Source: Asanoa ferruginea
GTDB taxonomy: Bacteria > Actinomycetota > Actinomycetes > Mycobacteriales > Micromonosporaceae
Direction: 5' to 3'
NCBI RefSeq assembly: GCF_003387075.1
Contig: NZ_QUMQ01000001.1
Location: 6,386,001-6,450,000 of the forward strand
DNA: 64,000 bases
A model generated the notes under the pieces. That model was given only the letters and a program-made list of their open reading frames with translations. It ran no database searches and had not been told where the DNA came from. The stretch's first letter is position 1. Each line of letters opens with the position of its first letter. Of the stretch, positions 54,187 to 62,473 are shown one piece after another. A program made the position numbers and the translations under genes.

Positions 54187-57100
54187 ATGACACCGCACAG
54201 AAAGCTCGGCACCGTCTTCATCGCCGCCACCCTGCTGAGCACGGCCCTCGTGCTGGTCGCCGGCCCGGCGAGCGCCGCCGCGCCGGTCGAGGTCATGCCC
54301 GCCGACGCACTTGCCGCCTTCAACCAATTCAAGGGCGAACCCGCGCCGCAGGTGCGGATCCTCCCGGTGACCCACCCCGACTTCAGCAGCGCGCTGGAGA
54401 TCACCACCACGTCGGCACCGACCAGCTCCGGCCTCGACGGCGAATACGAGATCGCCCTGGGCGCCGAGATCGGCGGCGCGGTCAAGAAGGGCGACGCGGC
54501 GGTGGCCAGCTTCTGGGCCCGCAGCGTCACGCCGGTCGCCGGCAGCGACTCGGGCCAGGCGACGTTCATCTTCGAGCGCGACGGCGGCAGCTACACGAAG
54601 TCGGCCAACGCGCCGCTGAAGCTCGGCGCGCAGTGGCAGCGGTTCATGTTCCCGTTCCGGATGGCCGAGGACTACGCACCGGGTGACGCCCACTTCCAGT
54701 TCTGGCTGGGCTACGGGCCGCAGGTGTTGCAGGTCGCCGGCGTCTCGGTGCTCGACTACGGCCAGGGCGACCCGGCCGGGTTCCCCGCCGTCACCTACGC
54801 CGGCCGGGAGAGCACCGCGGCGTGGCGCACCGCCGCCGCGGCCCGGATCGACCAGTTTCGCAAGGGCGACCTCACGGTCGACGTCGTCGACGCCGCGGGC
54901 CACCCGGTGCCCGGCGCCGACGTCAAGGTCGCGATGCAGGACCACGACTTCGACTTCGGCACCGCCGCTTCGGCGCCGTGGCTGGTGTCGGACTCGCCGG
55001 ACGGCGCCAAATACCGTGACGTGGTCGCGAAGGACTTCAACTCCGTCGCGCTCGGCAACGACCTGAAGTGGAACTACTGGGAGGACCAGGCCACCCGGAC
55101 CAACAACACGCTGCCGGCGCTCGAGTGGCTCAAGGAGCAGGGCCACACCGTGCACGGGCACAACCTGGTCTGGGGCTCGTGGGGCCTCATGCCGCCCGAC
55201 GTGCGCACGCTGGCCGGCGACCCGGCCGCGCTGCGGGCCCGGATCGACGGGCACGTCACCGACGAGGTCAGCGCGCTGAAGGGCATCGCCGACGAGTGGG
55301 ACGTGGTCAACGAGCCCTACTCGGAGCACAACGTCACCGACATCCTCGGCTCGGCGGAGATCGGCCGCTGGTTCGAGCTGGCGCGGCAGGCCGACCCCGA
55401 CGCGCTGCTCTACCTCAACGAGTACGACCTCATCGAGGACAACGGCTGGAACCTGCGCAAGCAGAAATACATCCACGACCTGCTCGCCGACCTGCTCGCG
55501 CAGGGCGCCCCGGTCGACGTGCTCGGCATCCAGGGCCACTTCAGCGGCCTGCAACTCACGCCGCCCGCCGACCTGCCCGCGCTCTTCGACCAATACAGCA
55601 GCCTCGGCCTGCCGCTCGAGATCACCGAGTTCGACGTGGCGACCGACGACGAGCAGTTGCAGGCCGACTACACCCGCGACTTCCTCACGATGGCCTTCAG
55701 CCAGCCGTCGATCACCGGCGTGAGCAGCTTCGGCTTCTGGGAGCCCAACATCTGGAACCCGCTGGTGGCGTTCTACCGGCCGGACTGGACCCCGAAGCCC
55801 AACCTGCTCGCCCTCCGCGACCTGGTCTTCAAGCAGTGGTGGACCAACGCGACCGGCAAGACGGCGACCGACGGCCGCTATGCCGTTCGCGGGTTCCAGG
55901 GCCACTACCTGGTGACCGTGACCGTCAACGGCGTCGCCAAGCAGGTCGAGGTCGACATGCCGACGAACGCGGGCGCCTCGGTGAAGGTGGTCGCCGACGG
56001 CATCGGCACCACCGTGCGCACCGACCTGGGCAGCACGATCGTGGCCGGCGGCTTCGAGCACGGCACCAACGGCTGGACGCCGCTGGCACCCGGCGCGGCC
56101 GCGGTCACCGACGCGATTGGCGGGACCGGGGCCGTGCGCACCTCGGCGACCCCCACCAGCGGCAGCGGCCTGCGCCAGCCCGTGCTCGGCCTGACCGGCG
56201 GCAGCAACTACACGCTTGCCGGCTGGGGCCGCTCCAACGGGCCGGACAACCAGTGCTTCATCGGCGTACGCGGTGGGCCCGCGCCCGGCACGACCAGCTT
56301 CCAGCACACGCTGAACTATCGCGACGAGTCGGCGTACACCCAGCAGGTTCTGGCCTTCACCGCGCCGCCGGGAACCGGCTGGGCCGAGGTGTTCCTCTGG
56401 CAGAACCCCGTGCCCGGTGGCCGCACCTGCACCTTCGACGAGGTGTCGCTGACCCCGACCGTCGGCACGCCGCCGGCACCGGTGGCACCGCCGTTCGTCA
56501 CGCCGAAGCTGCCGGGCAACACCAACACGCTCGCCAACGGCGCTGTCGAGGCCGGCACCACCAGCGGCTTCTACTGCCTGGGCGGCTGCGGCGCGCTCTC
56601 GGTGGTGAACAGCCCCGTGCACAGCGGCACCGGCGCGCTCAAGGTGACCGGGCGGTCGGCCAACTGGGTCGGCCCGGCGCAGGGCGTGACGGTCGGGCTC
56701 AACGGCCGCTACGACGCGTCGGCGTGGGTCCGGCTCGCGACACCCGGCACGGCGACCGCCGAGATCCGGCTCAAGGTGTGGACCTCCACCGGTCAGGTGA
56801 CGATCCCGTTCGGCTCGGCCGCGGTGAGCGACACCGGCTGGACGCAGATCCGGGGCAACAACATCCCGGTCTCGTTCACCGGCTCGTTCTCCCGGGCGGA
56901 GTGGTGGATCGACACCACTGCCGGCACGCCCGACCTGCTGGTCGACGACCTGGCGTTCAACGTGCACGCCTCGCCGCCCGCGGGGGTCGACCTGCTGGGC
57001 AACGGTGACGTCGAGACCGCGGGCCCCGGCTGGTATTGCTTCTCGCCCTGCACGTCGAGCGCGGTGACCGCCCCGGTGCACACGGGCCAGCAGGCGCTGC

Positions 57101-57735
57101 GGGCCACCAACCGCACCTACGAGTGGGCCGGGCCGGCGCAGGGCGTGCAGCTCACCAACGGCGCCCGCTACAAGACGACGGCGTGGATCCGGCTCGCCGA
57201 CGGTGCACCGGCCACGACCGCGCTGATCAAGGCCAAGCTCTACTTCACCGACGGCACGACCACCTCGGTGCCGCTCGCCTCCGGCCCGGTCAGCGCGGCC
57301 GGCTGGACCCAGGTCTCCGCCAACGACATCCCGTTGAGCTGGACCAAGACGCTCAGCCGCGCGGAGTGGTGGATCAGCACCACCAGCGGGGCCGACGACC
57401 TCTACGTCGACGACGCCGCCCTGCAACCGGCGGGCGCCGATCGGACCACCTTCGCCCCGGTCGTGCCCCGGGACGTCTGCGTGGTCGACAACCACAACGG
57501 CACGCACACGGCGTACCTCGGCTACAACAACCCGAACGCGTTCGGGCTGCCCGTGCCGATCGGCGCCCGCAACACCTTCGCCACCACCCCCGCTGACCGC
57601 GGTCAACCCGTCGCGTTCCTGCCCTTCCAGCGCCCGCGCCGGGTGGGCGTCCCGTTCGCCGACACGTCCTCGGTGACGTGGCAACTCGGCGGGCAGAACG
57701 CCAGCGCGACCGCCACCACCACCCCTTGTGTCTGA
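54187..57735 (+). CDS. secreted GH10-family glycanase with three C-terminal carbohydrate-binding modules
   Basis: An 1182-residue exported enzyme. Signal peptide 1-30 (LVLVAGPASA); an N-terminal beta-sandwich, 35-200; GH10 barrel about 225-550 with acid/base Glu376 (WDVVNEPY), nucleophile Glu481 (LEITEFD) and HGHNLVWG. CBM4/9-like modules follow near 618-765, 795-925 and 935-1070, then a Cys-starting beta domain with DNHNGTHTAYLGYNNPN. GH10 enzymes cut beta-1,4-xylan; the mannosidases nearby leave the true substrate open. No cell-wall anchor is seen. Confidence 0.88.
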   Translation: MTPHRKLGTVFIAATLLSTALVLVAGPASAAAPVEVMPADALAAFNQFKGEPAPQVRILPVTHPDFSSALEITTTSAPTSSGLDGEYEIALGAEIGGAVKKGDAAVASFWARSVTPVAGSDSGQATFIFERDGGSYTKSANAPLKLGAQWQRFMFPFRMAEDYAPGDAHFQFWLGYGPQVLQVAGVSVLDYGQGDPAGFPAVTYAGRESTAAWRTAAAARIDQFRKGDLTVDVVDAAGHPVPGADVKVAMQDHDFDFGTAASAPWLVSDSPDGAKYRDVVAKDFNSVALGNDLKWNYWEDQATRTNNTLPALEWLKEQGHTVHGHNLVWGSWGLMPPDVRTLAGDPAALRARIDGHVTDEVSALKGIADEWDVVNEPYSEHNVTDILGSAEIGRWFELARQADPDALLYLNEYDLIEDNGWNLRKQKYIHDLLADLLAQGAPVDVLGIQGHFSGLQLTPPADLPALFDQYSSLGLPLEITEFDVATDDEQLQADYTRDFLTMAFSQPSITGVSSFGFWEPNIWNPLVAFYRPDWTPKPNLLALRDLVFKQWWTNATGKTATDGRYAVRGFQGHYLVTVTVNGVAKQVEVDMPTNAGASVKVVADGIGTTVRTDLGSTIVAGGFEHGTNGWTPLAPGAAAVTDAIGGTGAVRTSATPTSGSGLRQPVLGLTGGSNYTLAGWGRSNGPDNQCFIGVRGGPAPGTTSFQHTLNYRDESAYTQQVLAFTAPPGTGWAEVFLWQNPVPGGRTCTFDEVSLTPTVGTPPAPVAPPFVTPKLPGNTNTLANGAVEAGTTSGFYCLGGCGALSVVNSPVHSGTGALKVTGRSANWVGPAQGVTVGLNGRYDASAWVRLATPGTATAEIRLKVWTSTGQVTIPFGSAAVSDTGWTQIRGNNIPVSFTGSFSRAEWWIDTTAGTPDLLVDDLAFNVHASPPAGVDLLGNGDVETAGPGWYCFSPCTSSAVTAPVHTGQQALRATNRTYEWAGPAQGVQLTNGARYKTTAWIRLADGAPATTALIKAKLYFTDGTTTSVPLASGPVSAAGWTQVSANDIPLSWTKTLSRAEWWISTTSGADDLYVDDAALQPAGADRTTFAPVVPRDVCVVDNHNGTHTAYLGYNNPNAFGLPVPIGARNTFATTPADRGQPVAFLPFQRPRRVGVPFADTSSVTWQLGGQNASATATTTPCV

Positions 57736-57757
57736 CTTCGTCCCAGGAGAAGCAACC

Positions 57758-59203
57758 ATGCAACGACGTACGTTGATCAAGGCAGCCGTCGCGGCGGCCT
57801 TCACACCCGCCCTCGCCGCCTGTGGTGGTTCCGACGAGAAGGCGGCGGCCGGATCGCAGCTCGCGAGCTGGGACTGGCTGGTGAGCCAGGCCGACTGGAT
57901 GGACAACGAGATCAAGCTGTTCCAGGCGGCGCACGGCGGCAACACGATCCGGAAGACCACCCAGGTCACCGACAAATACCCGGACCTGTTCGCGCTCGCG
58001 GCCCGCAGCGGCACGGCGCCGGACGTGTTCCAGATCGCGCGTACGCCGACGATCCAGGAGCAGGTCAGCAACGGCTGGCTGCTGCCGCTGGACAAGTGGG
58101 CCACCGAGTCGTGGAAGTCGAAGTTCGGCCCGGGCTGGTTCGGCGAGGGCGGCAACACCTTCGGTGGCAAGACCTACAGCGCGCCGTTCAACGGTGCCGG
58201 CTCCAACCTCCAGCTCTACTGCCACCACGGGCTGTTCAAGCAGGCCGGCCTGGTCAACGGCGACGGCACCCCGCAACTGCCGAAGACCTGGGACGACGTC
58301 ACCCGCGCGGCCGAGGCGATCACCAGCAAGGGCGGCGGCAAGGCGTTCGGCCTAGGCTTCGGCAACTCGCAGGGCGGCGCGCTCTCCTGGTTGACGGAGA
58401 TCTTCACCCGGGGCGCCGGCTCGGTGGGCGGCACGAACAACCTCGACTACCGGGTCGGCAAGTGGACCTACAGCACCGACCGCAACTATGCCGACTTCAT
58501 CAACCTGCTGCTCGACTGGAAGCGGCGCGGGTTCATCTTCCCGACCGCCATGAGCGCCTCCGACGAGCAGGCCCGGGCGTTCTTCGCGCAGGGCAAGTTC
58601 GGCATGATCGTCAACGGGGTGTGGAGCCAGGCGGCCTGGAAGGAGTCGAAGTTCACCGACTACAGCCTCGTCACCCTCCCGTCGCCGACGGCGACGCCGC
58701 AGGGCTACTTCTACTACGGCCAGGGCAGCAGCGCCCGGATGTTCGGCATCTCGGCGAAGACGGCCAACCCGGACGCGGCCTTCGCGTGGCTCGACTGGCT
58801 CTACAGCAAGGACGCGGGGCAGCGCTGGGTGAAGGCGGGCCTGGGCCTGTCGGCGTACGCGGAGAACAACGACCCTTCGCTCGTCGACTTCGCGCCGTTC
58901 GCGCAATACGTGGCGACCTCGACCACCAACCTGCCGGGCCCCGACCCCATCCTGCGCAACCCGGAGCTGGCCAAGGTCAAGGTCGCCGCCGTGAAGCCCG
59001 ACATCAACGACGTGCTCGCGGGCCTCTACACCGGCCAGCTCAAGGACATCGCCGGGGCGCTCTCGGAGCTCGACGGCCGGCTCAACAAGGCCCAGGAGGA
59101 CGGGGTCGCGGCCGCCGCGAAGGCGGGTGCGAAGGTCAGCATGACCGACTACGTCTTCGCCGACTGGGACCCGACGAAGCCTTACGTGGTCAAGCCTTCC
59201 TGA
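57758..59203 (+). CDS. ABC sugar-binding lipoprotein
   Basis: A 481-residue family-1 solute-binding protein. N-terminus MQRRTLIKAAVAAAFTPALAACGG has a twin-Arg pattern and lipobox LAAC, so it may be exported by Tat and lipidated. The mature protein has the usual two-lobe signatures: NTIRKTTQ, APDVFQIARTPTIQEQVSNGWLLPLDKWA and TYSAPFNG. It captures oligosaccharide outside for the two permeases. CAGGAGAAG precedes the ATG. It begins 22 nt after the GH10 stop. Confidence 0.93.
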   Translation: MQRRTLIKAAVAAAFTPALAACGGSDEKAAAGSQLASWDWLVSQADWMDNEIKLFQAAHGGNTIRKTTQVTDKYPDLFALAARSGTAPDVFQIARTPTIQEQVSNGWLLPLDKWATESWKSKFGPGWFGEGGNTFGGKTYSAPFNGAGSNLQLYCHHGLFKQAGLVNGDGTPQLPKTWDDVTRAAEAITSKGGGKAFGLGFGNSQGGALSWLTEIFTRGAGSVGGTNNLDYRVGKWTYSTDRNYADFINLLLDWKRRGFIFPTAMSASDEQARAFFAQGKFGMIVNGVWSQAAWKESKFTDYSLVTLPSPTATPQGYFYYGQGSSARMFGISAKTANPDAAFAWLDWLYSKDAGQRWVKAGLGLSAYAENNDPSLVDFAPFAQYVATSTTNLPGPDPILRNPELAKVKVAAVKPDINDVLAGLYTGQLKDIAGALSELDGRLNKAQEDGVAAAAKAGAKVSMTDYVFADWDPTKPYVVKPS

Positions 59204-59212
59204 CAAAGGGGA

Positions 59213-59238
59213 GCCGCCGGGCCCACCGGCCCGGCGGC
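59213..59238 (+). promoter_or_regulatory. intercistronic hairpin after the binding protein
   Basis: GCCGCCGGGCC pairs perfectly with GGCCCGGCGGC around a CACC loop, 9 nt after the stop. Such hairpins commonly raise binding-protein mRNA over the permease genes that follow. Confidence 0.6.
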
Positions 59239-59267
59239 CCGCTCCACCGACGACAAGGAACACTGAG

Positions 59268-60200
59268 ATGAACGTGCGCCGCGAGTCGCTGGCCGGCCGG
59301 ATGTGGACGGCCCGCTGGTCCTACGCCTACGCGCTGCCGATGCTGGCCCTGCTGCTGGTCTTCATCGTCTACCCGATCGCGGCGTCACTGGGCTACACGC
59401 TCTACAAGTGGAACGGCATCGGGGACCCGACCGACTTCGTCGGCCTCGACAACTTCCGCCGGGTCATCGACGACTCGATCTTCTGGGGCGCGCTCAAGCA
59501 CACGTTCCTCTACGTCGCGATCGTCGTACCCGTGCAGCTTTTCCTGGCTCTCGGTCTGGCCCTGGTGCTCAACCAGAAGAAGCTCAAGTTCGCGTCGTTC
59601 TACCGCACCGTCTTCTTCCTGCCGGTGGTCACGTCGGCGGCGGTCATCGGCGTCGTCATCCAGTTGCTGTTCTCCAACTTCGGCGACGTCATCAACAACA
59701 TCCTGCGCGACCTGCACGTGACGCATGGCTACATCGACTGGCTCGGCGACCCGCGGTTCGCGATGGGCATCATCATCGTGATCGGCATCTGGCACACGCT
59801 CGGCTACAACCTCGTCTACTTCCTGGCCGGCCTGCAGACCATTCCCGAGGATCTGTACGAGGCCGCCAAGCTCGACGGCGCCGGCCGGTTCGCGTCGTTC
59901 CGCTACATCACGGTGCCGATGCTCAGGTCGGTCGGAATCGTCATCGTGCTGCTCGCGCTCGTCGGCTCGTTCCAGGTCTTCGACATGGTGCAGGTGCTCA
60001 CCAACGGCGGCCCCTATTTCGCGACCGAGGTCGTCAACACATACATCTACCACCTGGCATTCGGGGGTACGGGCGACGTCGACCCCGATGTCGGCCTCGC
60101 CTCGGCGGCGTCCTTCTTCTACGGGATCCTGCTGATCGCCCTCTCCGTCGTCCAGGTCGTGGTCCTGCGCTCGCTGGCGCGGCGCCGGGCCGCGAAATAG
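59268..60200 (+). CDS. ABC sugar permease, MalF type
   Basis: A 310-residue inner-membrane permease with six helices: LLLVFIVYPIAASLGYTLY first, and the ATPase-contact EAA loop at EDLYEAAKLDGAGRFASFRYITVPML near residue 205. It forms the translocation pathway with the following MalG-type permease. No ATPase gene is present; a shared ATPase such as MsiK is likely to power it (known for Streptomyces). Confidence 0.93.
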   Translation: MNVRRESLAGRMWTARWSYAYALPMLALLLVFIVYPIAASLGYTLYKWNGIGDPTDFVGLDNFRRVIDDSIFWGALKHTFLYVAIVVPVQLFLALGLALVLNQKKLKFASFYRTVFFLPVVTSAAVIGVVIQLLFSNFGDVINNILRDLHVTHGYIDWLGDPRFAMGIIIVIGIWHTLGYNLVYFLAGLQTIPEDLYEAAKLDGAGRFASFRYITVPMLRSVGIVIVLLALVGSFQVFDMVQVLTNGGPYFATEVVNTYIYHLAFGGTGDVDPDVGLASAASFFYGILLIALSVVQVVVLRSLARRRAAK

Positions 60201-60213
60201 AAGGGTTCCTCGC

Positions 60214-61119
60214 ATGTCGTCCGTCGCCACCACCGTGCCCCCGCTGTCTCGACCCGCGGCGCCCGCTCCTTTGCCCGCCCGCCGCCGTCGTCGCCGACCC
60301 CGCGCCGCGATGGTGATGACCCACGTGGCGCTGGTGGTCAGCGGCCTCGCGTGGATGTATCCGTTCCTGTGGACGCTGGGCAGTTCGCTCAAGGGGACGG
60401 ACGAGTTCTTCGGCCGTGGCCTCAACCCGCTGCCGTCGCAACTGCTGTGGAGCAACTACCAGCAGGCGTGGGAACAGGCGTCGTTCGGCACCTACTTCAT
60501 CAACACCCTGCTGATCACGATCGGCACCTGCGTCGGCACCTTGCTGGTGACGGCGATGGCCGGCTATGTGCTGGCCCGCGCGCCATTCCCGGGCCGGGGC
60601 ATCTTCCTGTTCCTCATCTCGGCGACGCTGTTCCTGCCGCACGGCTACACGATCATCCCGATCTTCGACCTGATGGAGAAGCTGGGCCTGCTCAACTCCC
60701 TCTTCTCGATCATCATCGTGCAGGCCGCCGGCGGCGTGGTCTTCGGGACGTTCCTGTTCATGGGCTATTTCCAGACCATCGACAGCGAGTTGGAAGACGC
60801 GGCGAAGGTGGATGGGGCGAGCTTCCACCAGACCTTCTGGCGCATCATGCTGCCGCTGTCGGGGCCGATGCTGGCGACGGTCGGCCTGTTCACCGCGATC
60901 AGCGCGTGGAACAGCTATTTCATCCCGTTGGTCTTCACGCTGGCCCGCCCGGAGCAACGGACGCTGTCCGTCGGCATGTATGCGTTCATCGGCGAGAACT
61001 CCACACAATGGACGTTGCTTTGTGCAGGATCGATTATCACGCTGGTCCCGATCATCGCCCTGTTCGTGATGCTGCAACGCTTCTTCGTCAACGGCCTAGC
61101 CGGCGCGATCAAGGGGTGA
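60214..61119 (+). CDS. ABC sugar permease, MalG type
   Basis: A 301-residue permease with six helices. The EAA loop is DSELEDAAKVDGASFHQTFWRIMLPLSGP near residue 190, and the C-terminus ends NGLAGAIKG as in most MalG proteins. The N-terminal 35 residues are basic. It closes the GH10-binding protein-permease run and overlaps the convergent VOC gene by 24 bp. Confidence 0.93.
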   Translation: MSSVATTVPPLSRPAAPAPLPARRRRRRPRAAMVMTHVALVVSGLAWMYPFLWTLGSSLKGTDEFFGRGLNPLPSQLLWSNYQQAWEQASFGTYFINTLLITIGTCVGTLLVTAMAGYVLARAPFPGRGIFLFLISATLFLPHGYTIIPIFDLMEKLGLLNSLFSIIIVQAAGGVVFGTFLFMGYFQTIDSELEDAAKVDGASFHQTFWRIMLPLSGPMLATVGLFTAISAWNSYFIPLVFTLARPEQRTLSVGMYAFIGENSTQWTLLCAGSIITLVPIIALFVMLQRFFVNGLAGAIKG

Positions 61120-61500
61120 CCTGTCGCCGACGGACCACTTGTGACCGAAGGGGTCCGTGAAGCCGCCCTGGCGGTGCGTCCCCCACGGCACGACGTGATC
61201 CTCGATCGCCGATCCAGCAGTGGCGCCGGCGGCGAGGGCGCGTTCGATGATGGTGTCGGGGTCGTCCGTGAACATCTCGATGCGGGCGCTCGTGACTCCC
61301 GCCTGGCCGGGACTGGTCTCGGCGGGGTTCTCGGGATTGACCTGGTGCAGGAAGAAGGGTGCGCCGCCGATCTCGAGGCCGGCCACGCCACCGAGGTTCC
61401 ACAGCTCGGTCGCGCCCAGCGCCGCCTTGTACCAGGCAACCGCGGCGTCCGCGTCGGGAACGATGAGCATCACGGAGATCACGTTTGGTTCCTCGGTCAT
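61096..61500 (-). CDS. VOC/glyoxalase-fold protein (PhnB-like)
   Basis: A 134-residue VOC protein: VISVMLIVPDADAAVAWYKAALGATELWNLGG, then ARIEMFTDDPDTIIERALAAGATA and GFTDPFGHKWSVGDRS, as in PhnB/YcbJ-type glyoxalases. Start ATG at 61500 (in-frame GTG at 61506). Its role in the glycan locus, if any, is unclear. Confidence 0.85.
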   Translation of the reverse strand: MTEEPNVISVMLIVPDADAAVAWYKAALGATELWNLGGVAGLEIGGAPFFLHQVNPENPAETSPGQAGVTSARIEMFTDDPDTIIERALAAGATAGSAIEDHVVPWGTHRQGGFTDPFGHKWSVGDRSPLDRAG

Positions 61501-61521
61501 CCCCACAGCATGCCGCTTTCG

Positions 61522-62220
61522 TCAATGACGGTGGGTGTGGTCGGGCTGCGCCGGGTCGGCGGGGTGTTCGGCACCGGGAGCGCGCCGGACGCGGTCGCGA
61601 ACCTGAACATCGAGCCACCGCGCGAACGCCGCCGCGCGCGCGGCGCCGAGCAACTGCGCGGCGAGGTCTTGACCGCCGGTCTCGGCGCTGTCGAGGACCT
61701 CGAGCACGTCTCCACCGACCGTGACGACCGCGCCGGGCGGGGCCGCGAAGACCAGCGGCCCGAGTGCCTCGGCACGCCGCAGCCGATACGGCCGGCCCCC
61801 GTTGACCGGCCGGCCGGCGCGGACATGCCGAACCACCCGGACCTCCTCGGCGGCCAACTCCGGATTGGCCGCCCGGTAGGCGGCAACCTCGGCCGCGCTC
61901 ACCGCGACGCCGGCCGTCACCGCGGCGAAGACGCCCGCCGCGTGTGGCGACCGGGCCAACGCGGCGGCCGCGATGCTGCCCAACGCCACCCGATCCGCGT
62001 CTGCCAGCGGACCCGACGCCGGCAGGCCCCGGCGCGCGGCCTCCGCGGCAAGGACGTCCCGAACAACCAGCACCTGAACCACCCACCGCCGAAGCTGCCG
62101 CCCCTCGGCGGTTTCCGGCGTCGGCAACGCGTGCCCGCCCGGCCCTCGATAGAGCCGACCCAGCTCCGCGGCGACGGCATCCGAATGGATCGGCTCGCCG
62201 TCGACCCACGCCACCGTCAT
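61522..62220 (-). CDS. parvulin/SurA-like protein of unknown function
   Basis: This 232-residue protein begins MTVAWVDGEPIHSDAVAAELGRLYRG, a SurA-N-like start, with a helical middle and a C-terminal PYRLRRAEALGPLVFAAPPGAVVTVG segment that resembles a PpiC-like strand pattern. There is no signal peptide, unlike SurA or PrsA, so it is not a normal secretion foldase. It lies just downstream of the GH38-like gene. The start codon lies within a 62-bp repeat array. Confidence 0.68.
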   Translation of the reverse strand: MTVAWVDGEPIHSDAVAAELGRLYRGPGGHALPTPETAEGRQLRRWVVQVLVVRDVLAAEAARRGLPASGPLADADRVALGSIAAAALARSPHAAGVFAAVTAGVAVSAAEVAAYRAANPELAAEEVRVVRHVRAGRPVNGGRPYRLRRAEALGPLVFAAPPGAVVTVGGDVLEVLDSAETGGQDLAAQLLGAARAAAFARWLDVQVRDRVRRAPGAEHPADPAQPDHTHRH

Positions 62221-62473
62221 ATTTCGACCGCTGGCCGTGGTGGCGCGGTAGTGGCGATCCGGCCGATGCATGCCGCCGTCATGGTTCGACCGCTGGCCGT
62301 GGTGGCGCGGTAGTGGCGATCCGGCCGATGCATGCCGCCGTCATGGTTCGACCGCTGGCCGTGGCGGCGCGGTGGTGGCGACCCTGGCGATCCCTGCCCG
62401 CTGTCATGGTTCGACCGTCCGTGGCGGAATGGTGGTGGCGATTCCGCCGACCCATGCCGCCGTCATGGCTCGA
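62219..62473. repeat. 62-bp tandem array between two same-strand genes
   Basis: Units start at 62219, 62281, 62343, 62406 and 62464 with periods 62, 62, 63 and 58. Copies two and one are almost identical; later copies have diverged. Each begins with ATGGTTCGACC or a close variant, the complement of the GH38-like gene's last codons and stop. The first unit overlaps the parvulin-like start codon. Confidence 0.88.

Noticed and set aside
54079-58170. A 1363-codon open frame antisense to the GH10 and binding-protein genes
   Set aside because: It is a shadow of GC-rich third positions: low-complexity Arg/Gly/Val composition, no domain, and the plus-strand genes have clear catalytic motifs and signal peptides.
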